64,000 nt of DNA, taken from assembly GCA_964007475.1 (NCBI GenBank), contig OZ023273.1, forward strand, positions 50,035,525 through 50,099,524. The letters run 5' to 3'. Each line of letters begins with the position of its first letter. Position 1 is the stretch's first letter. Both the position numbers and the translations under genes were made by a program. The DNA is from Hybos culiciformis (lineage: Eukaryota > Arthropoda > Insecta > Diptera > Hybotidae). The notes under the pieces are model-generated. The model was not told the origin of the DNA and searched no databases. It saw only the letters and a list, made by a program, of their open reading frames with translations. Below, in pieces: positions 31,862 through 43,345 of the stretch.

Positions 31862-32605
31862 GGGGTCCCGAAATAATTTATACGGACATAATTTATACTA
31901 AAAAACGACATTATTCCTACCATACAAATAAATTATGTCGCTTTCAGGCACGTCATAATTTATATATAAATAAAGTCGTTTTTTTTCGTATAAATAATGT
32001 CGCTTTTAAAACGACATTATTTATCATATGAACTCGTTTTTTTTCGTATAAATTATGTCGCTTCTAAACGACATTATTTCTACATGAATAAAGTCGTTTT
32101 TTGATCGTATGAATAATGTCATTTTTAAAACGACACTATTTATTGTATGTGAATAAAAACGAATGTTGGCCGTAGAAAATGTAGGTGAACTGACATAACT
32201 GCGAGTATTGTGTTCTAAGCAAAAGAGGAAGGAGGGGGGCAGCAGGGTGGCGAGCGCCCGCCGCCCTTCTGCCCCCCCTTCCCCTTTTGCTTAGAACACA
32301 AACTTTTATCGGAGATATTGTGAGGTACCACACAAATATTTTGTCTTTTTTACTCACATACGATAAATAGTGTCGTTTTAATAATGACATTATTCATACG
32401 ATAATAAAACGACATTTATCATACGATAAATAATGTCGTTTTAAAAGTGACATTATTTATACAAAAAAAAACGACATTATTTATCGTATGAATAATGTCG
32501 TTTTTTTTGTATAAATAATGTCGCTTTCAAACGACATTATTTATCGTATGAACAATGTCGTTTTTCTCGTATAAATTATGTCCGTATAAATTATTTCGGA
32601 GTGCC
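31862..32605. mobile_element. Foldback-like element FB-4 with 9-bp target duplication
   Basis: A perfect 9-bp repeat AAATATGAC lies at 31853-31861 and 32606-32614. The ends are inverted repeats of about 37 bp, starting GGGGTCCCGAAATAATTTAT and GGCACTCCGAAATAATTTAT. Both arms are made of AAACGACATTATTTATCGTA-type phrases in both orientations, at least a dozen copies. The core (32206-32300) is a GC-rich inverted repeat flanked by GTGTTCTAAGCAAAAG and its inverse, with G- and C-runs. Family A copy 4 at 39.8 kb preserves a matching empty site, supporting the boundaries. Confidence 0.88.
32206..32302. repeat. GC-rich core hairpin of FB-4
   Basis: GTGTTCTAAGCAAAAG on the left is perfectly inverted on the right, and between lie a G-rich arm (AGGAGGGGGGCAGCAGGG) and a C-rich arm. 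The GC content is far above the rest of the window and it could form a G-quadruplex. Confidence 0.85.
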
Positions 32606-32949
32606 AAATATGACTCGTGTCTATGTGTTTGTGTGTATACACAACTCGCAAGAAAAACAAATTTTCATCCATGTTTGTAATCTACTATTAATTATTTTTG
32701 CTTGACTGGCTGAAAATAAAAATATAAACCCACACTGATCACGAAATATACCACTGCATTATTTTACTTATTTCAGTTTAGATCAAGCTTTTACAAAAAT
32801 AATTTCAATTTAACAATTCAAAATTACAAGTCAAATTACAAAACAATAATTTATGTACAATTTAAATTTAAAACTATTCAATATAAAATATAATATAATA
32901 TAAAATTTACAAGTTAAAATTTGCAAACTAGTTACTAGAAAAAAGTTTT

Positions 32950-35055
32950 AGTTTTAGTGTTTCTTTTGATACAGAAAAATCAATTAATTGTTTATTTGTT
33001 TCCTGTCAAGAGCATTCTATTGATTGGTTCGTTTTGTCCATAGATCGTTCTGTGGAATTTAAGAGTAAAAAGGTCAGTAGAACGGAGGCGGGTATCGCTG
33101 CGAAATACGATTCGCTGAAAAATGAAGGGAGAGATAATGTTTTCATTGATAATTTGAGGTATGAAAATTACATCTGACACTTCGCGTCTTTTTTTTAGGG
33201 GAACTAAATTGATTAATTTTAGTCTGTTTTCGTAAGGTGGTAAAATTAAAGGATTTGACCACGGGAGGTGGCGAAGGGCGAATCGTAAGAATTTTTTTTG
33301 AATAGATTCAATACGATCAATATGCACATTATAGTGAGGTGACCAAACTTGACTAGCATATTCAATATTGGGGCGGATAATTGTAGTGTATAGAATTTTA
33401 AGAATATAAGGATCGTTGAATTCACGCGAAATCTTTTGACAAAACCAAGCATGGAATTGGTCTTACTTATAATATTGTCGTAGTGGAGTTTAAAAGTTAG
33501 TTTTTCGTCATAAAGTACACCCAGGTCTTTGAAAGTGGTTACTTTACTAATTACGTTATTATTGAAAGAATACGGGAATATGATAGGGCTTTGCTAACGA
33601 GTGTAAGACATGAACGCACACTTACTGATGTTGAGAGACAGGTTATTAGATTGGCACCAAGTATAGAAGCGATCTAAATCTCCTTGGAGGAGGATTGCAT
33701 CTTCAACTGATGTGATTTTTTTTTAAATTTTCATATCGTCCGCGTAGATTTGAAGCTCACTATTTCGTATTATTGAAATGACGTCATTTATGGAAATAAT
33801 AAATAGAAGGGGACCTAGATGACTACCTTGAGGAACTTCTGAATTGGCTTCATAAGCTGAAGATATAGAAGATCTAAAAATGACATTATAAGTACGATCG
33901 TTGAGATAAGAGCCAACCCAATTAACGAAGTAAGTAGGGAATTTCAACTTATTTAACTTGAACAAAATTACATTATGAGGTAGCAGGTCAAAAGCTTTGC
34001 TGAGGTCTGTGTAAATGACATCAGTTTGAAATCCCGATTCAATAGATTCGACAAGAATAGAAGTTGTTTCAAGAAGATTGGTGATGGTTGATTTCTTTTT
34101 TTTTTGATAAAACCGTGCTGATTGGGAATGAGAATGTTTTTACAAGGGTCATAAATTGAGTTATAAATCAAGAGTTCAAAAAGTTTAGGTATAGCAGGAA
34201 GGTTAGCAATGGGGCGGTAGTTTTCAACATCTTGTTTGGAACCCTTCTTATGAATAGGATTAATAAAGGCTTTTTTCCAAAAAGAAGGGAAAGTACAAGA
34301 CGAAAGTGAAAGATTGAAAAGAGAGGTACGCCATCTGGGCCTGGGTGAAGTTAATGCGAAGTTTTTCCAACTGTAGTTTCACTTCATCAATGTCGAAATA
34401 TGTGTTTAAGGGCAAAGGGACAACGGGATCTTTAATATGGGAAAAATTTTCTTCAGAAATGAGAAAGGCTGGGTTACTATATGGAGCTGAGAAATGAGCC
34501 TTGAAAATTTTTGAAATAATTTTGGATTCATTACTCATACTTTCGTTGAATTCAAGAAATGTTGGGAATTTGTCGCATTTTCTTTTACTATTTACAAATC
34601 TCCAAAAAGATTTAGGGTCAGTTTTAGTTTTATTTGACGTTTCATATAGATAGTCATTATATTTTTGCTCAGAAAGGGTCTTAAATTCTTCGAATAAACT
34701 TACAAAGGCTACATGATCGCATCTACTTCTAGATTTTAAGTAAGTTCGCCAAGCCTTATTTTTTTTATTTCTGAGAGCTTTTAAGTGAGAGTTGAGCCAG
34801 ATAGGACTAGAATCCGATTTTTTGTCAATGGTAATTGGGATAAATTGTTTAAAAGCTTCATAAACAATGCTGTAAAAACTACTTATAGTAAGGTCGATGT
34901 CTACATTTTCAAACAATGTAGAGAAGTCGTAAGAAAGAAAGAATTGATTTAAACCTACGAAGTCAGCTTTGCTAAAATTGTAGCAATACAAACTAGCAGC
35001 GGCAGGTTCTATAGGACAGTCAAGGTGCATAGTAAAGCAGATAGTGGGTGATAAG
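32950..35055 (-). pseudogene. Jockey-type LINE fragment (LINE-3), broken by shifts
   Basis: In sense order the pieces are: the linker FNFSKADFVGLNQFFLSY and SPIWLNSHLKALRNKKNKAW (35030-34260); RT blocks with NQHGFIKKKRNQ and TQTSAKLLTCYLIM (34171-33968); EVPQGSHLGPLLFIISINDV and the catalytic IYADDMKI (33965-33723); then LGFVKRF and a C-terminal RIESIQKKFLRFALRHLPW (33452-32992). At least four frame changes separate them. The endonuclease is missing beyond about 35055, so the copy is 5' truncated. The 3' end lies somewhere in 32880-32990 without a clear tail. Confidence 0.82.
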
Positions 35056-35797
35056 GATCAATATTTACAAGAGTTGAAACACATTATCATAGGCTTTACC
35101 ATAATAAAGTCTCAACATATTTATATTATGTAAATGTATGTAGGTTAATTAATTTTATATTGGAAGTATATTGTTATTTTGTTTCATGTCAAAGTAATTT
35201 TATTAAATTTATGAAATTTCGTATGCCGGAAATTTGAGCAATTCTAATTGTCTGATTTAATTGGTCGAAAAATTTACACACAAATAACAATTTTGTGTTA
35301 ATTTTAACATTGTAATATGTCTTTTGAATTAACAATTTTTGCAATTTTAATTTAACTAAGTATAAACCCTTTTGCGCAAAATTTATAAAGATTAATTTTA
35401 CCTATAAATTCTTTTAATTTAACAATTTTTTTTTCTGGGTGTATGAATATTTTTTGCCAGATTTCCATAAGTTAAAAAATTTATAGAATGAATTCGTTTT
35501 TAAAATAAAATGATATAATCCCATTATAAACTTAATGTACAGATTTGTACAGATTATTAGAAAATACAATTGCAAACTTTTCCTTTTAATAAAATTAAAT
35601 ACATTTCTCATGTCCAATTATTAATTTTCTTAAACTTTTTAATTTTTTGATGTAAATCAAATATGACTGCTTACCTGTTTATTCGATTTAAGGCAAACAT
35701 GATTTTTCTATTTAGTTAATTAAATTAGTAACTTTTGACTAGAAAATAAATCTATTTTTAAAATAAATTCATTATTTTATATGAAATTATTTTATAA

Positions 35798-36218
35798 TGC
35801 CTTGTTTATAGCTAATTTGCATATCTGAAAAAATGGTACAGTATAAACCGATTTTCTATGTTATTATTGTATTTATATTTAAGCAAATTTACTGAAAATG
35901 AAGATATTAATTTTATCTATTTTTCGTAAAAAGAATTTTTAAAAAATATTTTCAAATAATTAAGAAAATTGAATTTATTTTTTTTGCTATCTCAAAAATT
36001 TCATTACTTCACAAAAATTATTTTTTTGTTTCTTTTTCATTACGTTTCCTTCCTATCTAAATTTTTTTTTCAGACACCTTTCCTGTCTAATTTTTTTTTT
36101 TTATTTTTTTTTATATTTTTTGCAGTTGATTTTTTAGTTTCAGATAAAATTAGCTGTGAATAGGTTTTCGGAACATTCCTCCAAAAATTACTTTACTGTG
36201 GTAGCTATAAACAAGGCA
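35798..36218. mobile_element. MITE E, 421 bp, possibly PIF/Harbinger type
   Basis: Perfect inverted ends TGCCTTGTTTATAGCTA bound the element, and TAA flanks both sides (35795-35797 and 36219-36221). A 3-bp TAA/TTA target is typical of PIF/Harbinger elements. The interior is AT-rich and non-coding. Confidence 0.72.
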
Positions 36219-36221
36219 TAA

Positions 36222-37800
36222 GAGTAGTAATTTATATAGAGATCGATAGTAAGACTTATTTTTATTTTCATAAAACTTCTACTCAAAGTAAAGAGTAAAA
36301 AAAAACAGTAATTAAAATATTTAAAATAATAAATACTTAATTTTTGAGTAAAGAGTATTTGAAAAATTTTAAATACTTATTACTATTATTTTTTTAATAT
36401 TTTTCAAATACTCTTTAGTTGAGTATAATTTTAAATTTTTTTTTTGAAATACTTTTTTTTTTTAATTTTTCTTTTAAATACTCAATAAGCAAAAAAATTC
36501 TTATTTTTTGGACATAATTCAAAAAAATAAAATTTAATAAAAAGATTTATATTTTTAAATTTTGGAAAAGAGTACTTAAAAAAAGAGTTTTACTTTTTAC
36601 TCAAAAAAGAACTACTTACAAAAAGAGTATTTGGAAAATTATTAAAAAATAATACTTTTTTTTAAGTGTTCTTTTTTTGAGTAAAAAATAAAACTTAAAA
36701 AAAAGTATTATTTTTTGACTAAAAGTAATTGAAAAAATTAAGTATTTCATTCGGTCTCTGAATTTATACAAAATCATATGGAAAAATAAGCTATTTTTCT
36801 TTTTTAATATTATTTTTAAATAAAAAATTAATATCAAATTTTATCTTTAAAAATTATAATTTTTAAATTTGTGCTTAATAGCTTTCGTGCTTATCCTTTT
36901 TATTTCCATTTGCGATACTTTTATCGCATTAAAAAACTTATCTTTAAGAATGTACTTAAAAACTCAATAATTTAGCTTATTTATTAAATTTTGCAAAAGT
37001 TTTAAATAATTTAATTAAAAAAGTTGTATAATAAAAACAAAAGCGAGTGGGTTTTTATGCTCATCTCAACATTATTTTTTTATTAAGAAAAATGGAATAT
37101 ATCATCTGTTGAGAAATGAAACAACGTATGATATTTATACGTCATTATTAGATAATAGCACCATTCGATTCCTCCTACTCGATTTTATAGGTACAATTTT
37201 TTCCAATATTCTTAATGTTGATTAAAATGTGTTTTTTAGATGAAAATTTTACTTACTTGATATTTTTGCATACGTTTTTTTTAATTTTCAAATCTTTAAA
37301 CTCAAATTACTCGAAACTATACTTTTCATTTTACTTTGTTCAATTTTTCAGCAGACGATATATGGAATATTGAATAGAAATTAACTATCCTCTTTATTTC
37401 CGACGAATTGGCAGAAAAATTTATATATTAAATATTTTAACTAATATTATTTCGAAAAATTTTTTTTCGATCAATTTCTGATCAAATCTGATTGCCTATT
37501 GCGGTTTTGGGCCTAATTGAAGTAACCACGGTTTCTTACAAAACAAATTTGAATTGAAGAATGAATGCATTAAAACATTTTTTTCCAGAGTTCATCATAT
37601 TGAAACATTTTTTGATTTTATTTTCTGAGAATATATAAATTTTGAAAACTCCAACTTCAACCTTGAGATACATAATTAAATTAAAGCTTTAGTTAAAATA
37701 ACGAAACAAATTAAAGGATCCTAACTTAATAACACATAATTTAAAAAATGTGATTTGTTGGATGGTTATTATCTCTTAACTCTAATCAGGTCAACATATT
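36222..37800. other. No gene recognised; AT-rich with AAAGAGTA-type runs
   Basis: Between 36240 and 36740 the sequence is dominated by AAAGAGTATTT and its inverse AAATACTCTTT in irregular order. This may be a decayed phrase-type repeat or simple-sequence slippage. No coding frame is convincing. Confidence 0.4.
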
Positions 37801-38608
37801 TATTAAAAAATATAAATACTCTTCTAGTTAGCTATTATTTTCATTCGATACACACTTATGGTTGGAATTCTTATTGGACAACTGAATATAATATCGCATG
37901 CTGTATATGTTTACTATAGCCTGTATTTTGTGGGTGGATTTACAAATTGTAAAAGATACAAATTAAATTACATTAAATATTACTTAATTGACTTCAAATA
38001 AAAAATTTACAAGACATAAAACAACAAAAATAATTCGTTACAGTGAAATGTGATTGCAGCCAAAGCTCAATAATCTTGCTCAATAAAAATTATAAATTTC
38101 GCACCAAAAAATAAGAGGATTAAATATATTTGCTTTAGTTTTATGTCCACTAAATATAAATATATTGAATTAACAACTTTAAGGATTAACTTAACAATAT
38201 CTCGACATTATATACTTTTTTTTTATTTTATTTTTCTTTGTAAATTTGTAAAAAAAATTTATATTAAATGAATAAAGGATTAATAACAACGAGGCGTAAT
38301 CCCACCTTCCAAATAATAAAAGCTTATTTCCACTACAGTTATCCAATACGTCAGAATTATCATATAACAACTGCAATGATATACATATATAGAAAAGAAA
38401 TGCGTCATTAATATGTGAAGAATTCAATGTGGTTGTTTAATTTTAACAAAATTACATTATTTTTGAAATGACGTTAAATAATTTTTTACGAGTTAAATCC
38501 AAGATTAGAAAATATAGCCTTGATATATATTATTTACTGCGGAACTGTTTTTCTTGCTTTATATAACAAGTTCATTCACAATGAGGTTTATTCATATAGT
38601 TTGTATGA

Positions 38609-38752
38609 ACTGAATAAACTTCGTCCGGCTTTAAAACTTCATTCTCAATGCTATTCATATAGATTGTATGATAATTGAATTAAAACAAATTTAATCTCAA
38701 CTACTGAATAAACTTCGTTCTTTTTTAAAACTTCATTCTCAATGCTTGTTAT
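38609..38752. repeat. Two-copy repeat, period about 94 bp
   Basis: CTGAATAAACTTCGT followed by TTAAAACTTCATTCTCAATG occurs at about 38610 and 38705. Confidence 0.65.
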
Positions 38753-39010
38753 TTCTGGTTAGATATTGAATAATTAATTCTTAAAATTATACTCAGCTTT
38801 AAACTTTAAAAATAATTCTGCATGAAAAGTAAAGAAAAAAAGTTTTTCCTTTCAATTAAATTGAATTGAAAAATCCAATTTCAACTATAAAAATTAGAAC
38901 TAACTTATATTAACGATATCTACATATATATTAACAATATCTCGACATTATATACTTTTTCCAATTCTTGCTTTTTTTTATTTTTTGAAAATAATTTTTT
39001 TTTTTTTCAG

Positions 39011-39168
39011 ATTTTACAAACGATTGCACCTTTTATATTAACCAAGTTGTTTGAATATACCACATTTAAACGTTCGACTATTTGTTATGACGATTTGTTA
39101 AATTTTCTTTCATTCGGTAAATTCGTACTTAAAATTTTTACAATACCATTCTTATTCATTGCTTATTG
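39011..39168 (+). CDS. Possible 3' terminal exon of an unidentified membrane protein
   Basis: A strong acceptor (poly-T then CAG at 39008-39010) precedes 52 open codons, starting ILQTIAPFILTKLFEYTTF and ending FLFIAY before TGA. Codons such as GAC, TTC, ACC and CGT are commoner than in the surrounding AT-rich frames. The product would be hydrophobic at both ends. I do not recognise a family. A 7tm_6 C-terminus is not supported, because the usual motifs of that region are absent. Chance is possible. Confidence 0.3.
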
Positions 39169-39779
39169 AGAATTTAGTGAACTGTGAGACATAAAAGTTA
39201 TAAATTGGGAGCGCAAAATTTATATTAGATAATATAATTTTTGTCTAGCTGTTAGATAAATTTATGTCCCTGTAAAATGTACATCAGCATTGCAAAACTT
39301 GATTATTAAATCAATATTAATTTTTATTTCTTTAATAAAATTTTCTCCACAAAAAAATTTATGTTATATGAAAACAAAACATAAATCAACAATAAAAGAC
39401 CTAACAATATATTGAACATGTTTTATATGTGTACAAGTACAACGCGATGTAACTAACTACATATCAAATCAATCAGTTTAATTTTTCTATCACAATTCTA
39501 ATTCTCCAAAGTAATATGGATTATTTTATTCCTTTGATCTGGCAAAAATAAGAACTACAGTAAGGGAAAACAAAAATTAAATAATTTATTAAAACAATTT
39601 AAAGTATATTTGCTTATTTGGTGCATCTGCCGACTCGACTGAATCATCAGTGGCTTAAAGCTGAGGGATCAACCAGATAAGTAAAAAAATTTTTTTGATT
39701 CCAATTCCACATAATGTATACGTTAATTTCTAAGTAACTTGTAAGAGGAAGATCTTTTACTTTATTTTGCCTGTTATTT

Positions 39780-40165
39780 GTTATTACAACGAGTTGTGTA
39801 TACACAAAAACACATAGACACGAGTCAATACTTATATCACGAGACCGTTAGGTCGAGTGATATAATATTAGCAAGTATCTATGTGTTTTTGTGTATATAC
39901 ACAACGAGCTGTATAACAAATTTTATTAACATGTTTTGTATACTGTTTTAATGTGCATGTGACAATCAATACATTTGCAATGCAAAAAATAAATAAAAGT
40001 TCAAAATGAAGAAAGTAAATAAAATTTACTTAATACGGAGAATGTAAATAAAATGTACTTAATTAAATAATTACATGTGTATTGACGCATGTAATATACC
40101 ATTTACCGAGCTAAATTTGCGATTGTAAATACAACTTACCGAACACATGCACATTAAAATTATTT
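39780..40165. repeat. Dispersed repeat family A, copy 4, inverted
   Basis: Runs from TGTTATTACAACGAGTTGTG to ACTTACCGAACACATGCACA, the reverse of copy 3. The segment 39820-39843 (CACGAGTCAATACTTATATCAC...) is the uninterrupted form of the FB-4 target site. Its centre is a hairpin around GAGACCGTTAGGTCGAG. Confidence 0.68.
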
Positions 40166-40279
40166 GTATAGTACACTCTACAAGCAATAGTAATGATACA
40201 TGTATATCAACATTTATTATTCTGCCACTATAAATTAAGTAATTTGATTGCATAGTGAAATCATTTTACAAAGAAAATA

Positions 40280-41210
40280 CCATTTCCAGAAGTAAATACA
40301 AAATTTCCTTTTAGTGTTGGATATTGGATGAAATTTTTTTTTTTTTATTCCTAATAATATTGAATATAATTTTAAAAAACAAGAGAGGTTTAAATTCCTG
40401 ATAAAAGTAAAAGTATTTTAATCGAATTGTATATACATTATATTTTGAAATTAACGTGAATTAATAAATAAACAAATAGAACTAAAAATATTGCAATTGA
40501 ATCCGCATATTAATTTAATAATTTTATATATTTTATATATACGTACATGTTGAAAATAATAATAATAAATTTAACTAAAAACAGACAGTTATTTCAAAAG
40601 ATAGGTATAGAAACGATTGAAATCTCTTCCTTTGCTTATTTTGTTCTAGGACTGTTTTTTATTGAAACTAACTGAGAAAATTCAAAAAAGTCCATTTCGG
40701 GTACTTTTTTTGTTTTGTGTGCATATAAACTTTTTTGACCGTAAAATATAAATAAAAGAAAAATGTTCTCAATTTTATTATAAAAAAACCGGCAAAAAGT
40801 AAAATGAAAAAAGAATAGATATAGCGACGCTAACAAAAAATTAAAAATATTTTCTGCAGAAAAAAAAAGGATAACTTGTTGCTAAAAATTTGAGGAAAAA
40901 AAATGATGTTGCTATTGATTTATTTTTTAATGTCGTTTGTTAACGAAACCAAGTTAATTTTCTAATCATGATTGATTAATAGTTTATTTACTTTCAAAAT
41001 ATACAAAACAATTACCCTTTTGACATGATGATCAAATTCAGTGTTTCTTTTTTGGTTTTTTTTTGTTAATTTTGTTTGGTTTTTCAGGTTAAAAAAGGCT
41101 AATCTTTTTCTGCCTAGTTATAATTTCCAATAATTCCACATATTTGAAAGCAAATTTGTTGTTTAAAATTTTAAACAAACGAGCCTTACCATAATGTTCG
41201 TCTAAACGAG
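40280..41210. other. No gene recognised
   Basis: AT-rich sequence with no supported frame, RNA gene or repeat. Confidence 0.5.
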
Positions 41211-41214
41211 AATT

Positions 41215-43345
41215 GTTTATTTATTTATTATTAGATCCATTTAATACAAACAGGCATATAAAAGAAATTTAAAAAAAAATGAATACACATATATATAAAT
41301 ATAAATACAATAATATCTAAATACTAACATACATTACAAATATACAAATGATGTGTAAAAACAAATCTGACATTGTAATAAATTGAAAACCAAAATAAAA
41401 CTATAACATTAAGTAAGTTCCTCAAATCTGACAAAAAACAGACTTTTTAACCACCAAAAGCACACGAGAGTAGGATTGGAGAATATCGATTGTAACATCT
41501 GACCAAACTTGAGATAGGACTGTTAACACCATAGTTACATCGAGAAAATGGTACATGCAATACATCGTTGTTCCTCAAGTTTCTTACAGGAACATTAAGA
41601 TTAAATTTAGATAATAAATCAGGACAAGCAATTTCACCACTCAGAATGCCATGAACAAGACCAAAACCAAGATATGATCTCCTCGATTCAAGGCTATGTA
41701 AGCTGATTAATTCTAAACGCTGGCTGTAGGGTGGTAAATTTAGAGGATCCTGCCAATTCAATCTGCGAAGACAATAACGGAGAAAATTTCTTTGTACACC
41801 CTCCAGCCTACGAATATGAATCGAATAATAAGGAGACCAAATCTGACAAGCATTTTCCAAAATAGGACGAACAAAAGTAATATATAAAATCTTTAAAATA
41901 TATGGATCTTCAAACTCTCTGGATTGACGCTTAACAAATCCCAGCATTCTGGTTGCCCTATTGGTGATGTGGTCAATATGAGTATTGAAACTTAACCTAA
42001 CATCCAGGAATAAACCAAGATCAAGTTTCTCATGAACTCTGGTAAGCTTTTCCGAACCCAAATCATAATCGGAACTCAGATTAGATCTTCTTCTTGAAAA
42101 AGTCATGAAATCACACTTGCCAACATTCAAGTACAGGTTGTTATTGCAGCACCAAGTGTAAAAAACATTTAAATCTCTCTGTAATATAGAACAATCTGAA
42201 TTATCTTTAATTGATCGGAAGATCTTTGTATCGTCTGCATAGATCAGAATATTTGATAATATTAAGCCAGGTAAATCGTTGATGAATAACGAGAAAAAAA
42301 TGGGGCCTAAGTGACTTCCCTGCGGTACCCCACTATGAACCACAAAAGGATTTGACAAAACGTCACCGAACAAAACCTGATATTGACGATCAGTCAAATA
42401 ATCAAGTGTCCAGTCAATGAAATCCGAACCAAATCCGAGTTTTCGAAGCTTATGAATAAATGTATGATGGCATAACTTGTCAAACGCCTTCGAAAAATCC
42501 ATGAAAACACAGTCCACTTGAACCCCCGCAAGAAATCCATCAATACAGAACGAACTGAACTCCAATAAATTCGTTGTTGTAGATCTACCACGAACAAAAC
42601 CATGCTGACATGGAGATAGGATAGATTTCAAATGGAACTGAAGATCATCAGCAATTATCGATTCAAAAATTTTCGGAATTGTAGATAGTCGAGCTATAGG
42701 ACGATAATTGGAGATTTCACTCTTGGATGCTTTTTTATGAAGTGGGATTATAAAAGATGTTTTCCAAAATTTAGGAAAACACCGAGAATTAATTGATTTA
42801 TTAAATAAATTGTACAAGGGCTCAACGAAAAAACTTGCACAAGATTTTAAAATAATAGGTGGAATGCCGTCTGGACCTGCGGCTGAGGAAGTATTTAAAG
42901 AATTGAGGGATTTGAGTATTTTTTCTTTTGAAATATAGAAATTAATATTAGAAAGATGGTTGAAAGTTTGGATATGGTCCATAGGGGAGAATGAGAAGAG
43001 CTAGCAAAAGATTTTTTAAAAAAGTCAGCAAAAAAATTACAAATTATAAAGTTATCATTACTAGAAACTGATTCATGAGTGAGTGTTGAAGGATAAGATG
43101 ATGATTTTCGTTTAATGTTCACAAAATTCCAAAAACCCTTAGGGTTTGTCTTCAAGCCATTTTGCAGCTCAACCAAATAGCTGGAATAGTTATAATTCAT
43201 TCTTAAATGACAAATATTTTTGATATTCAACAGCACACTTCGAAAGGCAATACAATCTCCAAGCCTTGTTTCTCCTATTACGTAGAGATCTCAGTTCCGG
43301 CGAATACCATGTTGGCTTACTTGCATTAGGGATTTTGTTTGCTAA
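41215..43345 (-). mobile_element. Jockey-type LINE (LINE-4), 5' truncated, with long open RT
   Basis: The plus strand shows TTTATTTATTTATTATTAG at about 41217-41235, the inverse of a short (AAAT)n-like tail as in LINE-1. The sense reading then covers a 3' UTR of about 210 bp, the RT frame (41447-42982), and part of the endonuclease-RT linker (42895 to about 43330, with PTWYSPELRSLRNRRNKAWRL). Nothing of the endonuclease core is present, so the copy was truncated during insertion. Confidence 0.82.
41447..42982 (-). pseudogene. LINE-4 reverse transcriptase, 511 open codons
   Basis: Motifs in order: AAGPDGIPPIILKSC (about residue 34), PKFWKTSFIIPLHKKAS, NYRPIARLSTIPKIFE (about 92), CQHGFVRGRSTTTNLLEF (about 125), FMDFSKAFDKLCHH (about 161), HSGVPQGSHLGPIFFSLFINDLPG (about 218), the catalytic YADDTKIFRS (about 248), and RPILENACQIWSPYY (about 370), followed by the typical QRNFLRYCLRRLNW. 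All RT blocks are intact over 1.5 kb. The linker frame overlaps it with a shift at about 42900. It is close to LINE-1 in motif wording, so the two may be related families. Confidence 0.9.

Larger units (their letters stand above)
31190..32690. repeat. Dispersed repeat family A, copy 3, split by FB-4
   Basis: Starts TTTTAATGTACATGTCTTCG, has the hairpin GGGAAATGTAAAT/ATTTACATTTCCC (31287-31315), the tandem repeat at 31.4 kb, and the conserved CTCGTTGTGTATACACACAA near 31781. After FB-4 it resumes with TGACTCGTGTCTATGTG and ends TGTTTGTAATCTACTAT near 32690. Confidence 0.7.

Noticed and set aside
37828..38001. Open stretch of 57 codons with hydrophobic LAIIFIRYTLMVGILIGQLN and VYVYYSLYFVGG
   Set aside because: It could be a receptor-like exon, but splice sites are weak, there is no diagnostic motif, and AT-rich DNA yields such frames by chance.
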